64,000 nt of DNA from Erysipelotrichaceae bacterium 66202529 (lineage in GTDB: Bacteria > Bacillota_I > Bacilli_A > Erysipelotrichales > Erysipelotrichaceae): contig CP046174.1 of assembly GCA_017161075.1 (NCBI GenBank), forward strand, positions 1,612,001 to 1,676,000. The letters are read 5' to 3'. Under the pieces are notes generated by a model. The model had not been told where the DNA came from. It saw only the letters and a list, made by a program, of their open reading frames with translations, and ran no database searches. This document shows positions 27,447-37,019 of the stretch, in pieces. How positions within the stretch are numbered: the first letter of the stretch is position 1; the number at the start of each line of letters is the position of its first letter. Made by a program: the position numbers and the translations under genes.

Positions 27447-28484
27447 ATGGAACGTAAGAATTACTACGCACTGGATGTCGCAAAATTTATCAGTGCATTT
27501 CTGGTGGTTTGTATACATACCGGGCCGCTGCTGGATGTGAATGCCACTGGTAACTTCGTGCTGGTTCAGATTCTGGCCAGACTGGCAGTACCGTTCTTTT
27601 TCGTCGCAAGCGGCTTTCTGTTTTTTAGAAAGCTGGATTTCAAACGGGAATGGAATGACTATGAGAATAAGGCACAGCTGCAGCATTATTTATGGAGATT
27701 GTGTAAGCTTTATATCATATGGACAATTTTGTATCTGCCCTTTACCTATATGCTGTTAAAGGGGCAGGATGGAATTACAGCAGACAGTATGCTGCTGTAT
27801 GTGCGTGATTTCTTTTTCACCGGAAGCTTTTACCATCTCTGGTTTCTGCCTGCGTTGCTCATTGCCGTGCCACTAGTATATTTTGCTCTTTTTAAGCTGG
27901 GGCTTGCCAAAACCATAGGCATCGGCATCCTTCTGTATCTGCTTGGTATGGCCGGCAATGTGTACGGTGGGTATTTGCAGCAGCTTCCGGGTATTCAAAC
28001 CGTCTATCATATGTATTTGCAGGTGTTTTCCACGACGCGCAACGGTCTGTTCTTCGGTGTGATATTCGTCGCTATGGGGGCGCTCTTTGCACAGCGAACC
28101 TTATACCTGAAAAACTGGACCGTGCTGCTGGGTCTGCTTGTGAGTATGCTTCTGCTGTTTGCAGAATGCTTTGCTTTGAAGGATAATGGCTTTATGCATG
28201 ATTTGACAAGTATGTATGCAATGCTTCTTCCGTGCATGTTCTTTCTGTTTCTGGGCTTGCTGCGTATCCATCTCAAGGACAATAAGGTATATAAAACACT
28301 GCGTATTCTGTCACTGCTGATTTATGTTATGCATATCATGTTTGTAAATACGCTTTTGCGTATATGGCCGCTGATGAACTCTCTTGCTGTGTATGGACTT
28401 GTTATGCTACTCACACTTTTTGTATCCTGCCTTGTTATTATTTGTTCAAAAAAACTGCATATAGTAAAACATCTGTATGCCTGA
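27447..28484 (+). CDS. Acyltransferase-3 membrane protein resembling the VanT N-terminal domain
   Basis: 345 residues with about ten membrane helices, of the acyltransferase_3 family. Motifs such as LARLAVPFFFVASGFLFF, GSFYHLWFLPALL and TTRNGLFFG match the membrane half of VanT, which is thought to take up L-Ser. Here it is a separate gene directly after the VanT-like racemase, so the pair looks like a split VanT in reversed order. The frame start at 27411 lacks a ribosome site; ATG 27447 is better. Function as a serine porter is inferred. Confidence 0.75.
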   Translation: MERKNYYALDVAKFISAFLVVCIHTGPLLDVNATGNFVLVQILARLAVPFFFVASGFLFFRKLDFKREWNDYENKAQLQHYLWRLCKLYIIWTILYLPFTYMLLKGQDGITADSMLLYVRDFFFTGSFYHLWFLPALLIAVPLVYFALFKLGLAKTIGIGILLYLLGMAGNVYGGYLQQLPGIQTVYHMYLQVFSTTRNGLFFGVIFVAMGALFAQRTLYLKNWTVLLGLLVSMLLLFAECFALKDNGFMHDLTSMYAMLLPCMFFLFLGLLRIHLKDNKVYKTLRILSLLIYVMHIMFVNTLLRIWPLMNSLAVYGLVMLLTLFVSCLVIICSKKLHIVKHLYA

Positions 28485-28497
28485 AAAGGAGAGTACT

Positions 28498-30090
28498 ATG
28501 CTGCGTATACAACAAATTAAGCTGTCGCTGGATGAATCTGTGGAGCTGCTGCCGCTGAAGCTCATCAAAAAGCTTCGCATTCCGAAGGAGGAGCTTCTTT
28601 CCTGGCGAATCTATAAGGAAAGTCTGGATGCCCGAAAGGAAACGGATGTGCATTTTACATATTGTCTAGACTGTAAGGTCAGACACGAGGATGCTGTCTT
28701 GAACAAGCATATTAAGGATGTCACACGTGTTCAGGAATATCATTATGTATATCCGAAAAAGGGAATCGTCGGACTACAGAATCGTCCGGTTGTCGTGGGC
28801 TTTGGCCCTGCCGGTATGTTTGCGGCTTTGCTGCTGGCACAGATGGGGTATTGTCCATTGGTCATCGAACGTGGACAATGCGTTGAGGAACGTGTAAAAA
28901 GCGTGGAAGATTTCTGGCAAAGCGGAAGCCTGCATCCGCAAAGCAATGTGCAGTTTGGAGAAGGCGGTGCCGGAACATTTTCTGATGGAAAGCTGACGAC
29001 GCGCTCTAAGGATTTGCGTGTACATAAGGTGCTGGAGGAGCTGGTACGCTTTGGAGCGCCTGCGGATATCTTATACACGGCGCATCCGCATATCGGTACC
29101 GATTTGCTGCGTGATATCGTAAAACAGCTGCGTAAGGAAATTATCGCGCTGGGCGGTGAGGTACGCTTTTCCAGTTGTCTGCAGGATTTGATTATTGAAA
29201 AGGGCGAATTATGCGGTATTGTTATCAATGGGGAGCAGATTCCGGCAGAGCAGCTGATTCTTTCCATCGGACACAGTGCCAGAGATACTTACCGCATGCT
29301 GCAAAATCGTGGTGTTACGATGCATCCCAAAGCATTTGCCATCGGTGCCAGAATAGAACATCCGCAGACATTGATCGATCAGGCACAATATAAGGGACAT
29401 GCCGGACATCCGCGGCTGCATGCGGCAGAATACAGACTAACGCATACAGCATCAAACGGCCGTGGTGTATATACCTTCTGTATGTGTCCGGGAGGCAGTG
29501 TCGTTCCTTCGGCATCCATGGAGGGCGGTGTGGTCGTCAACGGGATGAGTGAGCATGCCCGTGATCAGGAAAATGCCAACAGTGCCCTGCTGGTACAGAT
29601 TCGCCCGGAGGATTATGGGGAACATGCACTCGATGGAATCGCTTATCAGGAAGCACTGGAAAGAAAAGCCTTTCAGATGGGCGGGGGGAACTATCGGGCC
29701 CCTGCACAGCGGGTAGAGGATTTTTTAAAGCATAAGGCAAGCCAGGCAATGGGAAGTGTGAAGCCAAGCTATGCGTTGGGTGTTACACCCTGTGATTTGC
29801 ATGCGCTGTTGCCAGATTACGTGACCTCCGCAATGGAGGAGGCGATTATCGCCATGGATTGCAGACTAAAGGGGTTTGCGATGAATGATGCTGTATTGAC
29901 CGGCGTGGAAACCAGAAGCAGCTCGCCAGTCCGGCTGGAGCGGGATAAGGCGTGTCTGCAAAGTCTTTCTGTCTCTGGATTATATCCGTGTGGTGAAGGG
30001 GCAGGCTATGCAGGTGGAATCGTATCGGCAGCGATTGATGGCATTCGCTGTGCAGAACAGATCATTGCGATGTATCAATATAAGAAATAA
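28498..30090 (+). CDS. FAD-dependent dehydrogenase (COG2509 type)
   Basis: 530-residue flavoprotein of unknown substrate. The N-terminal 90 residues are a conserved family-specific domain (DCKVRHEDAVLNKHIKDV). The dinucleotide fold follows: VVVGFGPAGMFAALLLAQMG, then FGEGGAGTFSDGKLTTR, a family signature, and a C-terminal FAD contact LYPCGEGAGYAGGIVSAAIDG. AAAGGAG precedes ATG 28498. It starts 13 bases after the membrane gene, so it may share that transcript, but it is a widespread gene and not a resistance component. Confidence 0.85.
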   Translation: MLRIQQIKLSLDESVELLPLKLIKKLRIPKEELLSWRIYKESLDARKETDVHFTYCLDCKVRHEDAVLNKHIKDVTRVQEYHYVYPKKGIVGLQNRPVVVGFGPAGMFAALLLAQMGYCPLVIERGQCVEERVKSVEDFWQSGSLHPQSNVQFGEGGAGTFSDGKLTTRSKDLRVHKVLEELVRFGAPADILYTAHPHIGTDLLRDIVKQLRKEIIALGGEVRFSSCLQDLIIEKGELCGIVINGEQIPAEQLILSIGHSARDTYRMLQNRGVTMHPKAFAIGARIEHPQTLIDQAQYKGHAGHPRLHAAEYRLTHTASNGRGVYTFCMCPGGSVVPSASMEGGVVVNGMSEHARDQENANSALLVQIRPEDYGEHALDGIAYQEALERKAFQMGGGNYRAPAQRVEDFLKHKASQAMGSVKPSYALGVTPCDLHALLPDYVTSAMEEAIIAMDCRLKGFAMNDAVLTGVETRSSSPVRLERDKACLQSLSVSGLYPCGEGAGYAGGIVSAAIDGIRCAEQIIAMYQYKK

Positions 30091-30490
30091 GCAGCTTGTA
30101 TCTGATCTTTGTAGGAGAAGTCCTGCAGTTAGTTATTGCACATAGATAAGCACGATTATGAAAAGTACACATATCGTGTATAAAAAACGCAGCCTTCTTC
30201 AGAACTGCGTCAGGCTGTATGACAAAGCCGGTTTGAAAAACAACTTTGTCAACGGCCTTTTATGTTCCTCATAATGATAAAAAAAAAGAGCGATTTTAGG
30301 GTTTTCATATCTAAAATCACTCTTTTTTTGACTGTTTTTTCCAACTTTTAAAATTCTTTTCCTGGTAATTTTTCAAAACAGATAGTTTGTCAACACTCTG
30401 ATGTAGCCTTATTCAGGACTGCGATTTAAACTTCTTGGGGGTTTCTTTTTCCCCACCTTTTCTTATTTGAGATCTTCCACTTCCCTTAGA
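30091..30490. other. Intergenic region with several hairpins and a strong terminator
   Basis: A hairpin ACGCAG/CTGCGT lies at 30186-30208 and a GACAAAG/CTTTGTC stem at about 30220-30250. A strong bidirectional terminator (AAAAAAAGAG, GATTTTAG and their complement) spans 30281-30329. No gene seen. Confidence 0.6.
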
Positions 30491-30996
30491 TTATTTTAGA
30501 AACCCTATTAAGTTACCTAGTTTCTGCTTTGTGTATACCTCTACCTGTTTACCGCGATGAGCCAGATAGATGCGTATGACTGGCTGCAAGCCCTGATCAT
30601 ATTGCTTTGAAATGATCTGTTGATAACCAAGCTGTGCTAATCTTTTTAAATCAACAGCTTTATCTCTGGCATATTTCAATTCAAACAGAAAGGATGGATT
30701 TTCCTGCTTTTTGCTTTCCAGACAGATATCATATCTGCCTTGTCCCTGTTCGCGGTTACTGATGATATGATAGCTCTTTCTAAGGGCATGAGGATACCTA
30801 AGAGTAGCGTGCGCAGTGCGGGCCCATAGGTCTGGTATGAATTTTCACTAACAAGATCGTAATAGCTGGTCGTATTTTCCAGATTGGATTGATAGTACAC
30901 AGTAAAATTTTGCAGATTTCCTTGTAAAAGATCATCCAGCAGCATAGTTACACTGCTTTCATAATTCTTTACATGGTATGAAAGTTTTGCCAGTCA
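30491..30996 (-). pseudogene. Remnant of an AAA/PD-(D/E)XK family gene (C-terminal part)
   Basis: On the minus strand, fragments carry TTSYYDLVSENSYQTYG, a broken nuclease core and the tail YQQIISKQYDQGLQPVIRIY. The order matches the C-terminus of the intact gene at 50301 (TTSYHDLINENSYH, then AISGNVIYIALAHSGK). At least one frameshift near 30770 separates the pieces, and the N-terminal ATPase part is missing. This is a third copy of the family in the window, in the opposite orientation. Confidence 0.75.
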
Positions 30997-31079
30997 AAGG
31001 AGATTATGGGATGATCCATCTCTTGGATACGGCATAATTTGCAGGCGTTTTACATATCGTTAGGATAGAGGTGATGCAT

Positions 31080-32390
31080 GTGAGCAAACGCTGCAAAAGT
31101 ATTATATACGGGATATTTGGATTGATTGGGGTTGCCGTGGCAGCCTTGTTGATAAAGCTGTTGTTTTTCAGTGGATTATTCACACCGCTGCTGGCATTAA
31201 ACGGCCCAAAAACGATGGAGGTGGAAGTTCATACAACCTTTCAGGATCCCGGTGCAAGGGCACGCTTTCGTTTCTCTGATTACAGTGATGAGGTAAAGGT
31301 AAAGGGAAGTCTGAATATGAAGAAGCTGGGAACCTATACTCTGACCTATACCTTTGATAAATATCAGAAAACAGTAGAGCGCAAGGTTCGCGTTGTCGAT
31401 ACAACAGCGCCAAAAATCAGGCTAAAGGGAGGAAGCTCCATTCGTGTGTTTGAAAACGGAAGCTATCAGGAGCCGGGATTTCAGGCAATCGATACGTACG
31501 ATGGAGATCTGAGCAAGAAGGTGAAATGCACTGGCAGTGTAAATATGAAGAAGCAGGGAACCTATACCCTGACGTATACGGTGAAGGATAACAGTGGTAA
31601 TGCGGCAAGTGTTAAGCGAAGTGTACAGGTATGTGCCGATCCGACGGCCACAAAGCTATATTACGATCATGACAGCTACGACAACACGATGGAGGAATGG
31701 TGGTTCAATAAGAGCAAGGATCATCAGCGGACAACCGGTGCCAAGGATGAAAAGCTGTTAAAGAAATATGATGCCTACTATCAGGGTCCTAAAGAAAAGG
31801 TGATTTATCTGACCTTTGACGAAGGCGGGAATGATATCACCTATATTAAGCAGATTGCAGATGTACTGAAAAAGAACAATGTACAGGCAACCTATTTTCT
31901 GACAAGAAATTATATTAAAACAGAAGCAGACTTCATACGGCAGCTCGTAAAGGATGGCAATGTGATCGGTAATCACAGCTGGCATCATTACGATATGACA
32001 ACGCTGGCCAATGCCGCAAGCATTGATACATTCGTTGCAGAGATTACCGAGACAGAAAAGACGTATATGGAGGTTACCGGACAGCCAATGAAAAAGGTTT
32101 TCCGTTTTCCAAAGGGTGGAAGCAGTGAGCGTGCGATGAAGCTGGTGAAGGATCTAGGCTACAGCAATTATTTCTGGAGTCATGCCTATTACGATTATGC
32201 GAGTGATGTGTCAGGCACTGAGGCATTAAAAACCATGATGGATCATTATCATGAGGGAGCAATCTATCTGCTTCATCCAAGCAATAAGGGGAATTATGAG
32301 GCGATGGATACCTTTATCAAAAATATGAAGGAGCTTGGCTACAGCTTTAAAACAGTGGATACCATACCTGCGGATGCAAAGGATAAATAA
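31080..32390 (+). CDS. PdaA-like deacetylase with two Ig-like repeats
   Basis: Membrane-anchored surface enzyme. One N-terminal helix (IYGIFGLIGVAVAALLIKLL) is followed by two DUF5011-type Ig-like repeats (about 40-110 and 115-185, each ending GTYTLTYT). The NodB domain has TFDEGG at 245-250, NHSWHH for the metal His pair and FRFPKG. The Glu in TFDEGG and the FWSHAYYDY segment match Bacillus PdaA, which makes muramic delta-lactam of the spore cortex, more than vegetative deacetylases. GTG 31080 suits the GAGGTG site; the upstream ATG at 31074 touches it. A sporulation role is inferred. Confidence 0.8.
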   Translation: MSKRCKSIIYGIFGLIGVAVAALLIKLLFFSGLFTPLLALNGPKTMEVEVHTTFQDPGARARFRFSDYSDEVKVKGSLNMKKLGTYTLTYTFDKYQKTVERKVRVVDTTAPKIRLKGGSSIRVFENGSYQEPGFQAIDTYDGDLSKKVKCTGSVNMKKQGTYTLTYTVKDNSGNAASVKRSVQVCADPTATKLYYDHDSYDNTMEEWWFNKSKDHQRTTGAKDEKLLKKYDAYYQGPKEKVIYLTFDEGGNDITYIKQIADVLKKNNVQATYFLTRNYIKTEADFIRQLVKDGNVIGNHSWHHYDMTTLANAASIDTFVAEITETEKTYMEVTGQPMKKVFRFPKGGSSERAMKLVKDLGYSNYFWSHAYYDYASDVSGTEALKTMMDHYHEGAIYLLHPSNKGNYEAMDTFIKNMKELGYSFKTVDTIPADAKDK

Positions 32391-32479
32391 TACAAAGAAA
32401 GCATGAAAAAAGCTGTCACTGCAAAATAAACTGGTATTTTTACAAATCTTATTTTATAATGATGCACAGGTGATGAAGC

Positions 32480-32938
32480 ATGAAAAAGATACACTGCTAT
32501 ACGCTCCTGTGCATCCTGTGGATGCTTGTGATTTTCTGGTTCTCTGCACAGGTGGCGGATGATTCCCAGGAAATGAGCGATGTCTTTGTGCGTCTGCTTG
32601 ACGCTTTGTTCTCTCTGGATATCATGAAAAATGAAATCATACGGGATATGACAAGCTTTCTGGTACGCAAGGCGGCACATATGAGTGAGTATGCTGTACT
32701 GGCAATTTTGCTGGGATTAACGATACGGGGATATAAAAAAGAGCCGTGGCTGCTTTTGGCTCTGGCTGCTACAGCAGCTTATGCGGCAACGGATGAATTT
32801 CATCAGTTATTTGTACCTGGAAGAAGCGGACAATTAAAGGATGTTCTGATTGATACCGCAGGTGGGGCAATCGGACTGGCATTGCTTGCTTTAATTCTGT
32901 ATCTGAAGAACCGATATAAAGCAAAAGAAAAGCAATGA
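32480..32938 (+). CDS. VanZ-family membrane protein
   Basis: 152 residues, four predicted helices. VanZ hallmarks are present: FWFSAQ after helix 1, RKAAHMSEYAVLAILL, and TDEFHQLFVPGRSGQLKDVL followed by IDTAGGAIG. Distant relatives confer low teicoplanin resistance, but most family members have no proven role. A TATAAT at 32455-32460 and an AGGTGA site precede it. Monocistronic, and about 4 kb from the D-Ser cluster, so a link is not implied. Confidence 0.85.
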   Translation: MKKIHCYTLLCILWMLVIFWFSAQVADDSQEMSDVFVRLLDALFSLDIMKNEIIRDMTSFLVRKAAHMSEYAVLAILLGLTIRGYKKEPWLLLALAATAAYAATDEFHQLFVPGRSGQLKDVLIDTAGGAIGLALLALILYLKNRYKAKEKQ

Positions 32939-33122
32939 AATAAGAGGTGGGATTCATAAGTTACTATGCACAGTCAAGTCATCAATATGTGATATGATAT
33001 GTAAGGATAAAATATGATGCTACTGTAACAGATTATATGGCAGTTACCTCTCATATGCATATATTTATTTTCTAAGGCTGTGCATAGTAGCTGTTAAATA
33101 TGGTTGATTTCTTCATACAGCA
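32939..33122. repeat. Non-coding segment bounded by long inverted repeats (MITE-like)
   Basis: GTTACTATGCACAG near 32960-32973 and CTGTGCATAGTAGC at 33078-33091 are near-perfect inverted ends of a roughly 130-bp AT-rich non-coding stretch. No gene lies inside. It may be a small non-autonomous element or an extended hairpin; no target duplication could be assigned. Confidence 0.45.
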
Positions 33123-33151
33123 TTGACAAACAGTGGAATTTACGCTAAAGT
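33123..33151 (+). promoter_or_regulatory. Promoter of the lysine-riboswitch operon
   Basis: TTGACA at 33123-33128, a 17-base spacer and TAAAGT at 33146-33151, about 10 bases before the riboswitch. Confidence 0.8.
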
Positions 33152-33167
33152 ATATAGGACAGAAAAA

Positions 33168-33373
33168 TCGTATAGAGGCAGCGATGCGTCAGAGTAAAAG
33201 CTGGAGTCGGCAGACGGAGATAGCTTTGAAAGGTAATCATCGCCGAAGATGCTGCATTGGCGGATGCACTTCTGGGGTCATGGGAAATACTCATGGCACT
33301 CCTTCGTTAAGAAGAGGAGCTATTAACAACTCTGCTTTGTGTGAGTGAGTCGTGTAATAGCACGGCTTTTTTG
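33168..33373 (+). ncRNA. Lysine riboswitch (L-box) with terminator
   Basis: Contains the conserved L-box blocks in order: GAGGCAGCGATGCGTCAGAG, AGTCGGCAGACGGA, TTTGAAAGGTAATC, CGCCGAAGATGC and CTTCTGGGG, then the closing GGAGCTAT near 33316-33322. A terminator stem (GTCGTG/GCACGGC, 33349-33366) with six T forms the expression platform. High lysine should cause termination and shut off the ABC transporter at 33435. An open frame across it is coincidental. Confidence 0.88.
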
Positions 33374-33434
33374 TTTGCATGATGGCGGGAAGATATATCC
33401 GATACGCCAGATATAAGGAAAGAGGGACAAATTT

Positions 33435-34268
33435 ATGAAAAGATTATTAACAGCAGCATTTGCTATGACATTTTTACTTGCAGGCTGCGGCAGCAGTGAT
33501 GATGACAAAAATGTATCAAAAAACACAGGAAAAGAAACCTTTACGGTTGGTATGGAGTGTAACTATGCACCCTTCAACTGGCAGACAAAGGAACAGACAA
33601 AAACGAGTGTTTCCATCGGCGGTGCCGGTTTCTGTGACGGCTATGATGTGCGTGTTGCACGCCAGATTGCAAAGGATCTGGATCGTGAAATCGTCATCAA
33701 AAAGGTATCCTGGGACGGCTTGCAGCCGGCTCTGGAATCCGGTGAAATCGATGCCATCATCGCCGGTATGACAAAGGATGAAACACGGGAAAACGGAATT
33801 GACTTCACATCTCCTTACTATGAGTCTGAAATGGTCATGATTGTGCGTAAAGGAGATGCGGCTGCGAAATTCAATGATATCCAGCAGTTTAAGGGCAAGA
33901 CCATCATCGGTCAGAAAAGTACAAACTATGATACGATCATCGATCAGATCAAGGGTGTAAAGCATGCCACACCGAAGGCGACATATCCGGAAATGATCCT
34001 GTCCCTGCAGAATAAAGAAGTGGATGGAATCACCGCAGAGCTTCCGGTTGCCGAGGGTGCCGTGGAAGCAAACAAGGATTTAACAATCGTACACTTTGCG
34101 AAGGGCAAGGGCTTTGATATTGATACTTCCGTATCTGTCGGTCTGAAGGAGGGAAGCCGTGATTCTGAGCTGTTCAACGCTGTACAGAAATCACTGGACG
34201 GTATTTCCAAGGAAACAAGAGATCAGTGGATGAAGGAAGCAAGAGAGAGTCAGCCAAAAGCAGAATAG
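33435..34268 (+). CDS. Lysine/cationic amino-acid ABC transporter binding lipoprotein
   Basis: 277 residues. Lipoprotein signal with lipobox LLAGC (Cys18), then a family-3 solute-binding fold: FTVGMECNYAPFNWQ, CDGYDVRVARQIAKDL, IDAIIAGMTKDETR and the ligand-site MTKDETRENGIDFTSPYYES region. Control by the lysine riboswitch directly upstream points to lysine as ligand. Followed by permease and ATPase genes in one operon. Confidence 0.9.
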   Translation: MKRLLTAAFAMTFLLAGCGSSDDDKNVSKNTGKETFTVGMECNYAPFNWQTKEQTKTSVSIGGAGFCDGYDVRVARQIAKDLDREIVIKKVSWDGLQPALESGEIDAIIAGMTKDETRENGIDFTSPYYESEMVMIVRKGDAAAKFNDIQQFKGKTIIGQKSTNYDTIIDQIKGVKHATPKATYPEMILSLQNKEVDGITAELPVAEGAVEANKDLTIVHFAKGKGFDIDTSVSVGLKEGSRDSELFNAVQKSLDGISKETRDQWMKEARESQPKAE

Positions 34269-34285
34269 AATAGGAGATTACAATC

Positions 34286-35056
34286 ATGATGATAGCATCC
34301 GCAAAACCGGATGGGATGTTTGCCCAGGCCTGGTGGATTTTCCAGGACAATATTCCTTTGTTCTGGTATGGAATTAAAATTACACTGCTGCTGGCAGTAT
34401 GCGGTACACTGATTGGTCTGGTGATTGGTTTGCTGCTGGGAGGAATCCGTGCTGTGCGCATTGAAGAACGCGATTCCGCAGTCTCCCGCATCATAAAACG
34501 GATATTACACGGCTTTGTCGGTCTGTATGTATGGATATTCCGTGGTACACCGATGATGGTACAGGCGTTGATTATTTATCATGGTCTTCGTCCGATATTA
34601 AACTGGTCACCGGTTACTGCAGGTATTACCATTATATCCATCAATACAGGTGCATATATGGCGGAGATCATCCGTGCCGGTATCCAGTCAATTGACAAGG
34701 GACAGAACGAGGCAGCCCGCAGTCTGGGAATGACCTCCACGCAGACGATGATGAGTATCATTTTACCCCAGGCAATCCGCAATTCCTTTCCTTCGATTGG
34801 AAATGAATTCATTGTCAATATCAAGGACAGCTCCATGCTGAATGTCATCGGTGTTATTGAGCTGTATTTCCAATCCAGCTCGGTTGCCGGAAGTCTGATG
34901 CTGTATGTTCCGACGTTTATCGTTGCGGCAATTTTATATCTGCTGCTGACGACATTTGCAACCCAGCTTCTCTCCTTTGTTGAGGGACGTATGAATATGC
35001 CGAAAATGTCAGGCCCGTCCTCTCAGAGCGTACCGATAGAAAGGGTGAGTGAATAA
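34286..35056 (+). CDS. Lysine ABC transporter permease (His/Glu/Gln/Arg family)
   Basis: 256 residues with about five helices. The conserved permease signature lies in [20 protein letters not shown], the ATPase-docking EAA loop, followed by [17 protein letters not shown]. Upstream [18 protein letters not shown] is also typical of polar amino-acid permeases. An AGGAG site precedes the start; its stop lies one base before the ATPase start codon. Confidence 0.9.
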   Translation: MMIASAKPDGMFAQAWWIFQDNIPLFWYGIKITLLLAVCGTLIGLVIGLLLGGIRAVRIEERDSAVSRIIKRILHGFVGLYVWIFRGTPMMVQALIIYHGLRPILNWSPVTAGITIISINTGAYMAEIIRAGIQSIDKGQNEAARSLGMTSTQTMMSIILPQAIRNSFPSIGNEFIVNIKDSSMLNVIGVIELYFQSSSVAGSLMLYVPTFIVAAILYLLLTTFATQLLSFVEGRMNMPKMSGPSSQSVPIERVSE

Positions 35057-35057
35057 T

Positions 35058-35798
35058 ATGAATACGATCATAGAAATCAGACATCTGAAAAAGCATTTCG
35101 GTTCGCTGGAGGTATTGAATGACATTGATTTTCATTGCGATAAAGGGGAGGTAATCACCATTATCGGATCCAGTGGCAGCGGTAAGTCTACACTGCTTCG
35201 CTGTATCAACCTGCTGGAAACACCGGATGCGGGAGAAATCCTGTATCATGGTAAGGATATCCTGAAGGGGGAAATCAATATCAATCAGCACCGTACGCAT
35301 GTCGGTATGGTATTTCAGTCCTTTAATCTCTTTAACAACAAAAGTGTGCTTGAAAATTGTATGATCGGACAGGTCAAGGTATTAAAGCGAAGCAAGGCAG
35401 ATGCAAAGGAAAAGGCGATGCTGTATCTGAAAAAGGTCGGTATGGAATCCTTTGCGAATGCGAGTGCCATGCAGCTATCCGGCGGACAGAAGCAGCGTGT
35501 GGCTATTGCCCGTGCCCTGTGCATGGAGCCGGAGGTTCTGCTGTTCGATGAGCCGACGAGTGCATTAGATCCAGAAATGGTCGGTGATGTTCTGGATGTC
35601 ATGAAGGATCTGGCCAGTGAGGGTTTGACCATGATCGTCGTTACCCATGAAATGCAGTTTGCCCATGATATCAGCACCCGTGTCGTATTTATGGACAAGG
35701 GGGTTATCGCTGAGGAGGGTACACCGCAGCAGCTGTTTGAGCATCCAAAGCAGGAGCGTACCAAAGAGTTTTTGAAGCGTTACCGTATCAGCAGCTAG
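35058..35798 (+). CDS. Lysine ABC transporter ATPase
   Basis: 246 residues. Walker [10 protein letters not shown], signature LSGGQKQR, Walker [15 protein letters not shown] and the switch His in VVTHEMQFA are all present. A GTG at 35049 opens the frame, but ATG 35058 after AAGGGTGA is the likely start. Last gene of the riboswitch operon; a terminator follows at 35838. Confidence 0.92.
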   Translation: MNTIIEIRHLKKHFGSLEVLNDIDFHCDKGEVITIIGSSGSGKSTLLRCINLLETPDAGEILYHGKDILKGEININQHRTHVGMVFQSFNLFNNKSVLENCMIGQVKVLKRSKADAKEKAMLYLKKVGMESFANASAMQLSGGQKQRVAIARALCMEPEVLLFDEPTSALDPEMVGDVLDVMKDLASEGLTMIVVTHEMQFAHDISTRVVFMDKGVIAEEGTPQQLFEHPKQERTKEFLKRYRISS

Positions 35799-35837
35799 TC
35801 CTAGCACACCCTCATAAAATAAAATAATATTACAGAA

Positions 35838-35879
35838 AAAGCGAATGAACGATCTGCCAGGATATGCATTCGCTTTTTT
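35838..35879 (+). terminator. Terminator after the lysine transporter operon
   Basis: AAAAGCGAATG pairs with CATTCGCTTTT across a 19-base loop, followed by T-rich sequence. Confidence 0.8.
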
Positions 35880-36022
35880 CTTGGTATCAAAATAAAAATA
35901 CCTAGATAAATTTAATTCTAATGAGTCATTGAAGAAGGCTGTATAATCATAACCAATATTTACCATATAGCTAAGAGAGATAACTGTGCTATTATTGCTA
36001 TAATGAAAAGAGGTCGCCATTT

Positions 36023-36898
36023 ATGAAAAGAACGATATTGACATTACATCATTTGAACAGATTCCATAAAAAGTTGATACAGGAAGAAAAAAGTAAGGCT
36101 ACGATTGAAAAGTATATGCGCGATGTCCGTCGCTTTTATGAATATCTTCCCCAGGAACAGGCTGTCACTAAGGAAGCTGTCATGCTGTATAAGCAATCCC
36201 TGCTGGATACCTACAAACCGGCGAGTGCAAATAGCATGCTGGTATCTGTGAATCTGCTGCTTTCCTCTATTGGACTTGCAGATTGCAGAGTCAAACTCCA
36301 TAAGCTTCAGAAAAAAATCTTTCACGACGATAAACACAATCTGACAAGAAAGGAATATGAGCGCCTGCTTGTGGCTGCGAAAAAGAAAGGGAACGATCAG
36401 CTGGTGATGCTGCTTCAGACCATTTGTTCTACCGGAATCAGAGTCAGTGAAATCCGGTTTATCACGGTGGAAGCGTTAAAGAAGGGCAGTGCAGTGATTA
36501 GAAATAAAGGTAAAATAAGAGAAATCCTGTTTCCTGCGAAGCTGAAACAGACACTGATTCGATATTGCAGAGACAGGGATATCATAAATGGGGCTGTCTT
36601 TTTGACCAGTCAGGGAAATCATCTGGATCGAAGCAATGTTTGGAGAATGATGAAGAACCTGTGTGCATATGCCAGCGTTGATCCCGAAAAGGTATTTCCC
36701 CACAATCTACGTCATTTATTTGCCTATACCTTTTACCGTATGGAAAAGGATCTTGTACGCCTTGCGGATCTATTGGGACATTCGAGTATTGAAACAACAA
36801 GAATCTATACAAAGACAAGTATTCAGGCATGTCAGAAAATGATTGACCGTATGGCGTTATTTTCGATTGGATATCATACAAGGAAAGCAACAACATAA
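36023..36898 (+). CDS. Tyrosine recombinase (probable DNA invertase of the adjacent switch)
   Basis: 291-residue XerD-like integrase. A SAM-like N-terminal domain (about 10-95) precedes the catalytic domain. Catalytic residues are visible: Arg in TGIRVSEIRF, His-x-x-Arg in HNLRHLFAYTF, His in LLGHSSIETT, and the nucleophile Tyr in RIYTKTS. Its last two codons and stop lie inside the left 24-bp inverted repeat of the invertible segment. No phage genes are near, and position and repeats point to site-specific inversion rather than prophage integration. The stop codon is kept after inversion because the repeat is symmetric. Confidence 0.88.
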   Translation: MKRTILTLHHLNRFHKKLIQEEKSKATIEKYMRDVRRFYEYLPQEQAVTKEAVMLYKQSLLDTYKPASANSMLVSVNLLLSSIGLADCRVKLHKLQKKIFHDDKHNLTRKEYERLLVAAKKKGNDQLVMLLQTICSTGIRVSEIRFITVEALKKGSAVIRNKGKIREILFPAKLKQTLIRYCRDRDIINGAVFLTSQGNHLDRSNVWRMMKNLCAYASVDPEKVFPHNLRHLFAYTFYRMEKDLVRLADLLGHSSIETTRIYTKTSIQACQKMIDRMALFSIGYHTRKATT

Positions 36899-36913
36899 TT
36901 GATATTATGTTGT
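36890..36913. repeat. Left inverted repeat of the invertible segment
   Basis: Arms ACAACATAAT and ATTATGTTGT flank an asymmetric core TGAT. The whole 24 bp recurs in inverse orientation at 37270-37293. Two inverted arms around a short asymmetric core is the classical layout of a tyrosine-recombinase crossover site. Confidence 0.92.
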
Positions 36914-37019
36914 TAGATGTTTGTGAACTGATAAATTCAGTGTTTTTTTTATACCTTCATGTAATAAAAAAACGATTTCTATCAGCTATGTAAATAATTA
37001 TATTATGTTTTATGGACTT

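Noticed and set aside
32480..32938. VanZ as part of the D-Ser vancomycin cluster
   Set aside because: It is 4 kb away in its own transcript, and VanZ-family genes are common in genomes without glycopeptide resistance.
33133..33348. 71-codon open frame
   Set aside because: It lies across the lysine riboswitch and its terminator and has no ribosome site.
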